Of a stretch of 57,376 nucleotides of DNA, positions 1-7,704 are shown in pieces. A program made the translations under genes and the position numbers. The stretch spans positions 1 through 57,376 of the forward strand of contig NZ_QETK01000031.1 in assembly GCF_003105155.1 (NCBI RefSeq). Reading direction: 5' to 3'. Positions within the stretch are counted from its first letter, which is position 1. Each line of letters starts with the position of its first letter. The stretch comes from Pseudomonas sp. SDI. Lineage in GTDB: Bacteria; Pseudomonadota; Gammaproteobacteria; Pseudomonadales; Pseudomonadaceae. The notes under the pieces were generated by a model. That model ran no database searches, was not told where the DNA came from, and saw nothing but the letters and a program-made list of their open reading frames with translations.

Positions 1-117
1 CAGCTATCGATCGCCAGTTACATCCATGGGTTTTACAACGACAGCCGACTGCACTCTGCGCTGGGCTACCGTTCTCCGAACGAATATGCCAAAGGCTTGA
101 GGCAGAAGGCTGGATAA
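1..117 (+). CDS. IS3-family transposase OrfB, C-terminal end (5' end outside window)
   Basis: The first reading frame is open from base 1 to a TAA at 115-117, giving 38 residues. They contain YNDSRLHSALGYRSPNEY, the conserved C-terminal segment of the DDE integrase-type transposase (OrfB) of IS3-family elements. The catalytic residues and OrfA would lie to the left of the window. The bases after the stop include a stretch ending GGGGACA near 148; IS3-family ends finish in CA, so the right terminus could lie there, but the left end is not visible to confirm an inverted repeat. Family assignment is firm; subgroup and element borders are not. Confidence 0.85.
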   Translation, partial: QLSIASYIHGFYNDSRLHSALGYRSPNEYAKGLRQKAG

Positions 118-904
118 CAAGCTTCTTGGCGTCCGCTGCCAGGGGACAGGCCCAGGGTTACTTCTCTGGTTCCGCGCCTCGGGCTGGGGGCTGGATGAAC
201 GGCATCGCTGGTTCTGTAAGGGTGAGCTTGTTAGGTCTCTTTATGCACCGGTGCACCTCCTCATGCCAGCAGGGTGAGTCGGCTCCAGCAGCTTGGGTGG
301 ATCAACGTCAGTGTCGTGGTTGGCGCCTATCTCTTGGAAGCAATACTCGATGGGATCGGCTGATGCGGGTGAGCTTGTGCTTCGCGTTGGTACGAGCCCT
401 CGGACAGGCTTCATGGATGCCACCGTTTCACTCACAGTGCTGCTCTATAAAGATAGCTTTCGTTCTGGCGGGGCACTCTCCGGCAGAGGGCGATAGCGCT
501 TCGAAAATGGGGGAGGGCTCTGGGGGTGAGGGGTGGTCTGGTGCTGCATCTGAGGATGTTTTTTTGAGGGTCGCTCCGGGGAGAATTGTCAGTCTCTCTC
601 GCTTCGAGGTAGGTGTCAGAAAAATGGCAGTTGTAGGGGGCGGTTTTTTTGGGGGGTAATCAGAAGTAAGGGTTCGGAGTGGGGCAGGCCCAGGCGCACT
701 TTGGGCGAGGCGTTTTTCTGGGCGCGCGCCGCGCCGTGGGCTGGATCATTTCTTGCGGAGTATTCAGTTTGGGAGGGGGCGATCAGGCTTGAGAGGGGTG
801 AGGGGTGACTGGCTTTCCGGGGTCGGATTGGGTTGGTGGGTGGGGGTTGTGTGTGGTTTAGGGAGTCGGGCAGGGAAATAGTAGTTCTGGGGTTGGGGTG
901 ATAA
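118..904. other. Gene-free, G-rich stretch between the IS end and truncated greB
   Basis: About 790 bases without a credible gene. Open frames exist on both strands (for example 126-659), but their translations have no recognisable domain, no convincing ribosome binding site and a composition like random translation. From about 500 to 900 the top strand is dominated by G runs: 509-533 holds four runs of three or more G separated by 1-4 bases, which fits the canonical G-quadruplex pattern, and further G runs lie at 770-850. I see no tRNA, terminator or intact inverted repeat. It reads as decayed DNA at a rearrangement junction. Confidence 0.6.
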
Positions 905-1240
905 TATCAATACAACAAGAAGCTGCTGCGCGAGATCGACCGGCGAGTGCGTTATCTGCGCAAGCGCCTGGAAGACGTCAAGGTCGTCGACTATTCACCG
1001 GAGCAGGAAGGCAAGGTGTTCTTCGGTGCCTGGGTCGAGGCCGAAAGCGAACAGGGCGAGCTGCGTACCTTCCGTATCGTCGGCTACGACGAAATCTACG
1101 GGCGCAACGACTACATCTCTATCGACTCGCCAATGGCCCGTGCCCTGCTGAAGAAAGAGGAGGGCGACGAGGCCGTGGTCAACACCCCGACTGGCGAGGT
1201 GCTGTGGACTATCAACGGTATCCGCTACGAACAGCCCTGA
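905..1240 (+). pseudogene. greB: greB, 5'-truncated remnant of transcript cleavage factor GreB
   Basis: From about base 905 the frame reads YQYNKKLLREIDRRVRYLRK and continues through an intact GreB C-terminal domain to TGA at 1238-1240. GreB rescues backtracked RNA polymerase by stimulating transcript cleavage; its N-terminal coiled coil enters the secondary channel and carries the key acidic residues at the tip. Full-length GreB is about 155-160 residues. Here the first roughly 50 residues, including the start and the coiled-coil tip, are missing, and an in-frame TAA at 902-904 closes the frame directly upstream. The only in-frame start candidate nearby is a GTG at 947 with no Shine-Dalgarno, so any product would lack activity. 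The missing part is replaced by unrelated G-rich DNA next to an IS end. Confidence 0.85.
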
Positions 1241-1246
1241 GGCGGC

Positions 1247-3754
1247 TCAGCCCTCGCGCAACACCGTCAACGGGCTGGCATTCAGCGCCCGTCGCGTGCC
1301 GAACACGCCGGCCCCGCCAATCAGCAATGCACCCAGCACCGGCAACAGCAGCAGGCTCGGGTGCGGGCTCCAGGACAGGTCGAAGGCGTAACGGTAAAGC
1401 GCCCAGGTAATCAGTTCCGTGCCCAGCGCCGCCAGCAGGCCACTGGCCGCACCAAGTAAGCCGAACTCGATGCGCCGTGCCTTGACCAGCAGCCCGCGAC
1501 CGGCCCCCAGCGCCCGCAGCAGCGCACCTTGGCGAATGCGCTCGTCGAGGGTCGACTGCAAGCCGGCGAACAATACCGCCAGGCCTGCCGCCAGCACGAA
1601 CAACAGCACGTACTCCACCGCCAGGGTGACCTGGGCGAGGATACTGCGCAGCTGTTCGAGCAAGGCATCGACTTGCAGGATGGTCACTGCCGGGAAGGCG
1701 CGGGACAGGGCCACCACCTGCTGGTCGTGGCCGGGGGCGAGGTAGAAACTGGTCAGGTAGGTGGTCGGCAAGTCCTGTAGCGTGCCGGGCTGGAAGATCA
1801 TGTAGAAGTTGGGTTGGAAACTGTCCCAGTTCACTGTGCGCAAACTGCTGACCTGAGCCTGACGTTCAAGGCCGCCGATGCTGAAGGTGAGACGGTCGCC
1901 CAGTTTGAGCTTCAGGCTCTCGGCCAGTTGCGCCTCCACTGAGACGCCGGGCAAGGCGTCCGCCTGCGCGGTGGCTTGCCACCATTGGCCGCCGCTCAGG
2001 GCATTGCCCGCCGGCAGCTCGGCGGCCCAGGTGAGGCTGAGGTCGCGCTGTACGGCGCGGTCGCCGGTGGACTCCTTGCTGACCAGCTGTTGCACCGGCT
2101 GCTCGTTGATCTGCGTGAGGCGCCCGGGGATCACCGGGTACAGCGGTGCGGCGAGGGCCGAGAATTCGTCCAGGCGCTGGGCGAAGCTGGCCTTGTCGTC
2201 GGGCAGGATGTTCAGCGCGAAATAGTTTGGCGCGTCCTTGGGGAGCTGGTTCTGCCAGGTATCGAGCAGTTCGCCGCGTAGCAGGGCGATCAGCGCCATG
2301 GCCAGCAGAATCAGGCCGAACGCCAGGGCCTGACCAGCCGCCGCCAGCGGGTGGCGCAGCAATTGGCCCAGGCCCAGACGCCAAGCCAGCGGTGCCCCGG
2401 CCAGCAGCCGGCGCAGGCTGCGCAGGCCCAGCAGCAACAGGCCGCCAAGCAGCAGCGCGGCCAGCAACCCGCCACCGAGCAGGGCGAAGGTCAGCAGCAG
2501 GTCGAGGCTCAGCCGCCACATGATCAGGCCCAGTGCCAGCAGTGCGGCGCCATACACCAGCCAACTGCTCGGCGGCACCGGTAGCAGGTCACGCCGCAAC
2601 ACCCGCAGCGGCGGCACCCGGCCCAGCGCCGCCAGCGGTGGCAAGGCGAAGCCGGCGAGGGCGACCAGTCCGGTAGCGATCCCGGCCAGCGCCGGGGTAA
2701 TACCGCCTGGTGGTACCTCGCTGGGCAGCAGTCCGGCCAGTAGGCGGAACAGGCCCAACTGTGCAAGCCAGCCGAGCAGGGCGCCGGCCAGCGCCGCCAG
2801 GCCGCCGAGCACTGCCAGCTGCAGGCAGAACAGCGTCAGCGCCTGGCGCCGCGACAGGCCCAGGCAGCGCAGCAACGCACTGGCGTCGAAACGCCGCGTG
2901 GCGAAGCGACTGGCCGATAACGCTACCGCCACCCCGGCGAGCAGCACTGCTACCAGGCTGGCCATGTTCAGATAACGCTCGGCTTTGCCCAGGGCGCCGC
3001 CAATCTGCCGGTTGCCATCGCGCGAGTCCTGCAGGCGCTGGTGGGCGGCCAGGCCCGGTTTGACCGTGGCACGGTAGGCGGCCAGGGCGTCCGGCGCGCC
3101 GCGCCAGAGGTCGCGGTAGGTGACGCGGCTACCGGGTTGCACCACGCCAGTGGCGTCGAGGTCCGCGAGGTTGATCAGCACACGGGGCGTGAGGCTGTAG
3201 AAATTACCGGCACGGTCGGGCTCGTAGGTGAGTACGCGGCTCATGCGCAGGGTTTTACTGCCGACGTCGATGCTATCGCCGATCTTCAGGTTCAGCGCTG
3301 CCAAGAGTCGCGATTCGACCCAGGCTTCGCCAGGTGCAGGGCCGCCGCCGGGGCTTTCCTGGCCTAAGGCTGCCGGCGCGCTGCGCAACTCGCCGCGCAG
3401 CGGGTAAGCACCATCGGCTGCCTTGACGCTCGACAACTGAATGCCGTTGTCGGTGGCGATGACGCTGGCGAACTCCACCACTCGCGCATGGTCGAGGTTC
3501 AGCTTGAGGCCGCTGTCGACCTGCGCGGTGTTCGCCGGGGCACTGCCTTGCAGCACCAGGTCGGCGCCGAGGAATTCGCTGGCGCGCATCAGCATCGCGC
3601 CGTTCAGGCGGGCGCCGAAATAGCCGATAGCGGTGCTCGCCGCCACCGCCACCAGCAGGGCGAAGAACAATACGCGCAGCTCGCCGGCGCGGGCATCGCG
3701 TAGCAGCTGGCGCACAGCCAGGGACAGCAGGCGCAGAAACGACAGATGTGCCAT
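1247..3754 (-). CDS. ybbP: FtsX-type ABC transporter permease (YbbP-like)
   Basis: An 835-residue inner-membrane protein of the MacB/FtsX permease family. The N-terminus has one membrane segment (about 15-45) followed by a large periplasmic domain, then clusters of hydrophobic segments around 260-500, a second periplasmic domain and three C-terminal helices around 715-820. The duplicated FtsX architecture and length match YbbP. It probably works with the ATPase encoded immediately upstream: its ATG overlaps the ATPase stop in a TGATG arrangement (3752-3756), which suggests translational coupling. The partner and neighbourhood (ybbA, divergent tesA) are the same as in E. coli. The substrate is unknown; related systems act on envelope lipids, lipoproteins or peptides. 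Its stop lies 6 bases from the stop of the greB remnant. Confidence 0.85.
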   Translation of the reverse strand: MAHLSFLRLLSLAVRQLLRDARAGELRVLFFALLVAVAASTAIGYFGARLNGAMLMRASEFLGADLVLQGSAPANTAQVDSGLKLNLDHARVVEFASVIATDNGIQLSSVKAADGAYPLRGELRSAPAALGQESPGGGPAPGEAWVESRLLAALNLKIGDSIDVGSKTLRMSRVLTYEPDRAGNFYSLTPRVLINLADLDATGVVQPGSRVTYRDLWRGAPDALAAYRATVKPGLAAHQRLQDSRDGNRQIGGALGKAERYLNMASLVAVLLAGVAVALSASRFATRRFDASALLRCLGLSRRQALTLFCLQLAVLGGLAALAGALLGWLAQLGLFRLLAGLLPSEVPPGGITPALAGIATGLVALAGFALPPLAALGRVPPLRVLRRDLLPVPPSSWLVYGAALLALGLIMWRLSLDLLLTFALLGGGLLAALLLGGLLLLGLRSLRRLLAGAPLAWRLGLGQLLRHPLAAAGQALAFGLILLAMALIALLRGELLDTWQNQLPKDAPNYFALNILPDDKASFAQRLDEFSALAAPLYPVIPGRLTQINEQPVQQLVSKESTGDRAVQRDLSLTWAAELPAGNALSGGQWWQATAQADALPGVSVEAQLAESLKLKLGDRLTFSIGGLERQAQVSSLRTVNWDSFQPNFYMIFQPGTLQDLPTTYLTSFYLAPGHDQQVVALSRAFPAVTILQVDALLEQLRSILAQVTLAVEYVLLFVLAAGLAVLFAGLQSTLDERIRQGALLRALGAGRGLLVKARRIEFGLLGAASGLLAALGTELITWALYRYAFDLSWSPHPSLLLLPVLGALLIGGAGVFGTRRALNASPLTVLREG

Positions 3755-4437
3755 CAGGGCTCCAGGGGGCTGACCAGGTGCCCGGCGTCCAGGCGGATCA
3801 GGCGCCGGCAGCGATGTGCCAGGCGTTCGTCGTGGGTGACCAGCACCAGGGTGGTGCCGCGCTCCTGGTTCAGTTCGAAGAGCAGGTCGCTGATGCGCTC
3901 GCCGGTGTGGCTGTCGAGGTTGCCGGTGGGCTCGTCGGCAAACAGCACGGCGGGCTCGGCGGCAAAGGCGCGAGCAATTGCCACCCGTTGCTGCTCGCCA
4001 CCCGACAGTTGGCGTGGCGCGTGGCTCAGGCGCTGGCCCAGGCCGACCCGCTCCAGCAGGCTGCGGGCATGCTCGCGGGCATCGCGGCGGCCGTCGAGTT
4101 CCAGCGGCAGCATGACGTTTTCCAGGGCGTTGAGGCTGTCGAGCAGTTGAAACGACTGGAACACGAAACCGACATGCTCGGCGCGCACGCGGGCGCGCTG
4201 GTCCTCATCGAGGGTGCCGAGCTCGTGCCCGGCCAAGGTCACCGAGCCGGCACTGGGCAGGTCGAGACCGGCGAGCAGGCCGAGCAGGGTGGATTTGCCC
4301 GAGCCGGAAGCGCCGACGATGGCCAGGCTGTCGCCCTGGTTCAATGCCAGCGTGAGCGGGTGCAGGATGGTCAGGTCGCCTTCCGCGCTGGGAACCACTT
4401 TGCTAAGGTTGCGCGCACTGAGAATGCTTGGGCCCAT
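3754..4437 (-). CDS. ybbA: ABC transporter ATP-binding protein (YbbA/LolD-like)
   Basis: A 227-residue ATPase with all nucleotide-binding motifs: Walker A GASGSGKST near residue 42, signature LSGGEQQR near 143, Walker B VLFADEPTGNLD near 165 and the H-loop VLVTHDE near 200. The DEPTGNLD sequence is typical of the LolD/MacB/FtsE group that partners FtsX-type permeases. It is followed with a stop/start overlap by the permease, so the two form one transporter. Its ATG (complement of 4435-4437) almost touches the tesA start on the opposite strand, leaving no separate intergenic promoter region. Confidence 0.92.
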   Translation of the reverse strand: MGPSILSARNLSKVVPSAEGDLTILHPLTLALNQGDSLAIVGASGSGKSTLLGLLAGLDLPSAGSVTLAGHELGTLDEDQRARVRAEHVGFVFQSFQLLDSLNALENVMLPLELDGRRDAREHARSLLERVGLGQRLSHAPRQLSGGEQQRVAIARAFAAEPAVLFADEPTGNLDSHTGERISDLLFELNQERGTTLVLVTHDERLAHRCRRLIRLDAGHLVSPLEP

Positions 4438-4447
4438 GGAGAATCCG

Positions 4448-5053
4448 ATGCGAGTGTGGTTATTGAGTGCTGGCCTGGCCTTGCTGTGTATGGCCCAGAG
4501 CGCAACCGCAGGTACCGTGCTGATTGTTGGCGATAGTATCAGCGCCGCTTTTGGCCTGGATACCCGTCAGGGCTGGGTCGCCCTGTTCGAACAGCGCCTG
4601 CGGCAAGAGGGAATCGCTGCCCGGGTGGTCAATGCCTCGATCAGCGGTGACACCAGCGCGGGAGGCCAGGCGCGGCTGCCGGCGCTGCTTGCAGCGCACA
4701 AGCCGGCGCTGGTGGTGCTCGAATTGGGCGGCAATGATGGCCTGCGCGGGCAGCCGCCGAAGCAATTGCAACAAAACCTTGCGGCGATGATCGACAGCGC
4801 ACGTCAGGCTGGCGCCAAGGTGGTGTTGCTGGGCATGCGCCTGCCGCCGAACTACGGCGTGCGTTATACCCAGGCGTTCGCCAAGGTGTATGAAAACCTT
4901 GCCAGTGAAAAGAACGTGCCGCTGGTGCCGTTCTTCCTTGAGGGCGTAGGTGGGGTGCCGGAACTGATGCAGGCCGATGGCATCCATCCGGCGCAGGGCG
5001 CCCAGGCGCGCTTGCTGGAAAATGCCTGGCCAACCATAAAACCGCTGCTTTGA
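4448..5053 (+). CDS. tesA: Periplasmic esterase/thioesterase I, lysophospholipase (TesA)
   Basis: A 201-residue SGNH hydrolase that cleaves acyl-CoA, lysophospholipid and arylester substrates in the periplasm. It has a cleavable signal peptide (about 1-21, ending SATAG), the nucleophile in GDSIS (Ser30), the GGND block III and the catalytic DGIH pair (Asp177, His180). The frame is open upstream, but the start at 4448 is preferred: GGAG at 4438-4441 is well spaced for it and the signal peptide begins directly. An ATG at 4436 (MENPMRV) is possible but less likely. It is divergent from the ybbA/ybbP transporter genes, as in E. coli. Confidence 0.93.
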   Translation: MRVWLLSAGLALLCMAQSATAGTVLIVGDSISAAFGLDTRQGWVALFEQRLRQEGIAARVVNASISGDTSAGGQARLPALLAAHKPALVVLELGGNDGLRGQPPKQLQQNLAAMIDSARQAGAKVVLLGMRLPPNYGVRYTQAFAKVYENLASEKNVPLVPFFLEGVGGVPELMQADGIHPAQGAQARLLENAWPTIKPLL

Positions 5054-5109
5054 CGCTTTTATAGTGACCGGCTTTCGGCTAATGTTGCGCCCCCGATTTG
5101 GAGCCCCCG

Positions 5110-5391
5110 ATGCCGCGTCCCGCCTGGTCCCTGTATGCCTATCAATTGATCGAGCCTGACGAACAGCTCGACCTGTTCGCCTGCCAGGAGATTCGTGTCC
5201 ATCTGACGGCCCGCCAGCTTGAGCTGGGCGGCTCCGCCGACCGCACCTTGTGCGGCTCGTTGCTGCCTGCGCAGCCGCGCTGGTCCGGGGTGCCGCGCAC
5301 CATCTACCGCGACCGCCGGCTGTGCACGCTGTGCAAGGCCATTCTCGATGCGCAGCGGCGTGGCACCCGTCCGGTGTGGCCGGAACTCTAG
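5110..5391 (+). CDS. Small conserved-looking protein of unknown function
   Basis: A 93-residue protein starting MPRPAWSLYAYQ, with no signal peptide and no membrane segment. It contains four cysteines, one in the middle of each half plus a CTLC pair (RLCTLCKAI) near residue 77, so a bound metal is conceivable, though the spacing is not a standard zinc finger. I do not recognise a named family. It lies 56 bases after tesA on the same strand, and a possible TTG start at 5098 would add four residues; the ATG at 5110 is preferred. Codon use and GC match the neighbours, so I consider it a real gene. Confidence 0.65.
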   Translation: MPRPAWSLYAYQLIEPDEQLDLFACQEIRVHLTARQLELGGSADRTLCGSLLPAQPRWSGVPRTIYRDRRLCTLCKAILDAQRRGTRPVWPEL

Positions 5392-5508
5392 CCGTTCGTC
5401 CCGTTCTTAGCCCTTGCAGAGTGTGATCTGCGCCCGCGACTCCCGGTTGTGCGAGGCGCGGTGTACAATCTCTGACTGCCCTAACTGAATTTGCGAAGGA
5501 TTTCCCGG

Positions 5509-6480
5509 ATGTTGCCGCGCTTTCCCGCCGTCACCCGTTGCCTCTCCCTGGCCGCCCTGCTGCTGGCGGGCCCTGTTTCTGCGTTGGAGTTCCCCTTGCC
5601 GCCGCCTGGTGAGGACATCATCGGCCAGGTCCAGGTGATCAAGGCCAAGTACGAGGACACCTTCGCCGATATCGGTACCGCCAACGACCTGGGTTACCTG
5701 GAGCTGGTTGCCGCCAACCCGGGTGTCGATGCCTGGTTGCCTGGCGTGGGCACCGAGATCATCCTGCCGACCCGTTTCATCTTGCCGCCTGGCCCGCGTG
5801 AAGGCATCGTCATCAACCTGGCCGAGTACCGCCTGTATTACTTCCCGAAAGGCGAGAACAAGGTCTACACCTTCCCGCTGGGTATCGGTCGTGAAGGGTG
5901 GGGCTCGCCGATCGCCAACACCCGTATCACCGCGAAGACGCCGAATCCGACCTGGACCCCGCCGGCCTCGATCAAGGCCGAGCACGCCGCCGATGGCGAC
6001 CCGTTGCCCAATGTGGTGCCGGCGGGCCCGGACAACCCGTTGGGGCCGTTCAAGTTCACCCTGGGCGTTCCGGGTTACCTGATCCACGGTTCGAACAAGA
6101 AGTTCGGTATCGGCATGCGCACCAGCCACGGCTGTTTCCGCATGCTCAACAACAATGTGCTGGAACTGTCGAAGATGGCGCCGGTGGGCACCCCGGTGCG
6201 AATCATCAACGAGCCGTACAAGTTTGGCCTGAGTGGCGGCAAGGTTTATCTGGAAGCGCACACTCCGTTGGATGACAAGGGCGATCCATCGGTTGTCGAC
6301 AAGCACACCGCGGTGATCAATGCGCTGCTCAAGCGTGAAGACCTCAGCGGTAATGTGCGGATGAACTGGGACATGGTCCGCGACGTGGTGGCCGCCGAAG
6401 ATGGTATCCCGGTAGAAATCGCCCTGCCTGCCGCCGCTTCGGGCACCGCGGTCAGCAGCATCCCGGCCGAAATACAGTAA
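5509..6480 (+). CDS. L,D-transpeptidase (ErfK/YbiS/YcfS/YnhG family)
   Basis: A 323-residue periplasmic enzyme. A signal peptide (about 1-25, ending VSALE) is followed by a LysM-like region (about 35-85) and the YkuD catalytic domain (about 95-230) with IHG (His193) and SHGCFRM, whose Cys209 is the nucleophile. This family either forms 3-3 peptidoglycan cross-links or, in the ErfK/YbiS/YcfS branch, attaches Braun-type lipoproteins to meso-diaminopimelate. The order (LysM-like then YkuD, then a C-terminal extension of about 90 residues) matches the lipoprotein-anchoring branch. The start at 5509 has GAAGGA eight bases upstream. It faces oprI, whose product is the expected lipoprotein substrate; the substrate assignment is an inference from family and neighbourhood. 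Confidence 0.9.
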   Translation: MLPRFPAVTRCLSLAALLLAGPVSALEFPLPPPGEDIIGQVQVIKAKYEDTFADIGTANDLGYLELVAANPGVDAWLPGVGTEIILPTRFILPPGPREGIVINLAEYRLYYFPKGENKVYTFPLGIGREGWGSPIANTRITAKTPNPTWTPPASIKAEHAADGDPLPNVVPAGPDNPLGPFKFTLGVPGYLIHGSNKKFGIGMRTSHGCFRMLNNNVLELSKMAPVGTPVRIINEPYKFGLSGGKVYLEAHTPLDDKGDPSVVDKHTAVINALLKREDLSGNVRMNWDMVRDVVAAEDGIPVEIALPAAASGTAVSSIPAEIQ

Positions 6481-6496
6481 GCCGTCGGTAACGAAC

Positions 6497-6521
6497 AAGG
6501 CCCGCCTTTATGGCGGGCCTT
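6497..6521 (+). terminator. Rho-independent terminator after the L,D-transpeptidase gene
   Basis: A perfect 10-bp stem, AAGGCCCGCC at 6497-6506 with GGCGGGCCTT at 6512-6521, and a five-base loop (TTTAT). The run after it is TTCG, so the T tract is short; the stem tail AAGG/CCTT contributes. Confidence 0.85.
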
Positions 6522-6560
6522 TTCGTTGTTGGCGCAACTGGAAACTAGCGGGCAATAAAA

Positions 6561-6586
6561 AAGCCGACCCACATGTGGGTCGGCTT
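6561..6586 (-). terminator. Rho-independent terminator of oprI
   Basis: A 12-bp stem, AAGCCGACCCAC at 6561-6572 with GTGGGTCGGCTT at 6575-6586, with a two-base AT loop between. Read on the minus strand it is followed by TTTTTTATT, a good U tract. It lies 25 bases past the oprI stop. Confidence 0.9.
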
Positions 6587-6610
6587 CTTCATAACAATCC
6601 CGAGGGACTA

Positions 6611-6862
6611 TTACTTGCGGCTGGCTTTTTCCAGCATACGCAGAGCGCGCTCGTTAGCTTCGTCAGCAGTTTGCTGAGCTTTCTGAGCGGCAGCCAGAGC
6701 GTCATCAGCCTTACGATAGGCTTCATCAGCACGAGCTTGTGCACGAGCTGCTGCGTCTTCGGTAGCAGTCAGACGAGCTTCGGTTTCTTTGGAGACGCTG
6801 CTGCAACCGGTAGCCAGAACTGCGGCCAGAGCCAGAGCAGAGAATTTCAGAACGTTGTTCAT
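6611..6862 (-). CDS. oprI: Major outer-membrane lipoprotein OprI (Braun-type)
   Basis: An 83-residue lipoprotein. The start at 6862 gives MNNVLKFSALALAAVLATGC, a lipoprotein signal with the lipobox LATGC (Cys20 is the acylated N-terminus). The rest is an alanine-rich heptad coiled coil (about 30-78) that would trimerise, ending in SRK; the terminal Lys is the residue joined to peptidoglycan in Braun's lipoprotein. GGGGAA lies upstream at good distance. The open frame continues 57 codons further upstream but that part has no signal and lies in the promoter. OprI is one of the most abundant pseudomonad proteins, which fits its strong terminator and promoter. Confidence 0.96.
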   Translation of the reverse strand: MNNVLKFSALALAAVLATGCSSVSKETEARLTATEDAAARAQARADEAYRKADDALAAAQKAQQTADEANERALRMLEKASRK

Positions 6863-6929
6863 CGTGTTCCCCTTCAAGGACTTTCTATTAAAGAGCCATC
6901 TCTCAACAATGAGAAACTGGCCGGCGTAC

Positions 6930-6957
6930 ATAGTACCCATTACTTGTAGTAAGTAAA
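6930..6957 (-). promoter_or_regulatory. Probable sigma-70 promoter of oprI
   Basis: On the minus strand TTTACT (complement of 6952-6957) is separated by 16 bases from TACTAT (complement of 6930-6935), about 68 bases upstream of the oprI ATG. The surrounding sequence is locally AT-rich compared with the genome. Assigned by pattern only. Confidence 0.55.
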
Positions 6958-7368
6958 CTGACAGAGCGCAAGAAACGGAAAAAAATTGCGCCAACGTGCG
7001 GTGCTGCACAGCGCTTGGTTGAAAACCGCTCAAACGCCGCCGTGGCGGCCTGTAAGGGATTCTTCCTGCCGTGTTTTTTGTTGAACTAAAGGTGACTTAA
7101 AGTGCCACCCATCGTCATAGCACTACATGATCCGGCGACTGTTCGGAATCGGCTGACCGGTCGACCTGGCGTGCTGCAACTGTCAGAAATTTTACGCTCA
7201 ACTGCCTTGAGCATCCGGCCACCGGGCGCCTACTATTTGTAGCGTGCTCAACCCGAGAACGAGCAGACTCTTCTCGCTGTCCAACAGGGCACGGGTGGCG
7301 TAGAGGTTCCTTCGCCGGATAAATATCGGTAAGGTAGGGGTCTATTAGAAGACCCGCGAGGAGTAGCG
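6958..7368. other. Gene-free intergenic stretch between oprI and the GNAT gene
   Basis: About 410 bases carrying upstream regions of both divergent genes. No open frame here has a credible start or protein composition; the long minus-strand frame across 7115-8032 is a shadow of aroF. The T-rich segment at 7070-7100 and the stretch 7310-7345 before the GNAT gene may hold its promoter, but I cannot assign boxes. A small RNA cannot be excluded. Confidence 0.4.
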
Positions 7369-7650
7369 ATGAGCGAGGCGTTGACCATCCACCATGACCA
7401 GGCCGGTCATCAGTTCGAGACCAATGTGGACGGTCATCGTGCGTACCTGACCTACATGGACCTGGGCAAGCAGACCCTGGACATCTACCGCACTTTCGTC
7501 CCCAACGCCCTGCGCGGCCGGGGTATTGCCGCGGCATTGACCGAAACGGCGCTGGCCTACGCCGAAGACATGGGCTACACGGTGATCCCCTCGTGCTCGT
7601 ACGTGGAGCGCTACATGGAACGTCACCAGAAGCACTCGACCAAGGCCTGA
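7369..7650 (+). CDS. Small GNAT-like N-acetyltransferase domain protein
   Basis: A 93-residue single-domain protein of the short YjdJ-type acetyltransferase group. The acetyl-CoA binding loop is visible as RGRGIAAALTETAL (about residues 50-63), followed by YVERYMERH, which resembles the conserved C-terminal YxxxxxxxHP region of this group. A GAGGAG ribosome binding site precedes the ATG. Substrate is unknown. It is followed by a terminator shared with the convergent aroF. Confidence 0.85.
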   Translation: MSEALTIHHDQAGHQFETNVDGHRAYLTYMDLGKQTLDIYRTFVPNALRGRGIAAALTETALAYAEDMGYTVIPSCSYVERYMERHQKHSTKA

Positions 7651-7667
7651 TCACTTCCGCACAAAAA

Positions 7668-7690
7668 AACGCCGGGCAATGCCCGGCGTT
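7668..7690. terminator. Bidirectional terminator between the GNAT gene and aroF
   Basis: Perfect 10-bp stem, AACGCCGGGC at 7668-7677 with GCCCGGCGTT at 7681-7690, and a three-base loop. The A7 run at 7663-7669 becomes a U tract on the minus strand, so termination is strongest for aroF; the plus-strand tail (GTTGTCT) is weaker. Confidence 0.85.
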
Positions 7691-7704
7691 GTTGTCTCTG
7701 TGCC

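Noticed and set aside
126..659. 177-codon frame after the IS end
   Set aside because: No credible start signal; translation is Gly/Ser/Trp-rich with no domain. Treated as non-coding.
5440..5475. Promoter-like TACAAT before the L,D-transpeptidase gene
   Set aside because: No -35-like hexamer at 16-18 bases upstream (the nearest TTG is 11 away), so I did not list it.
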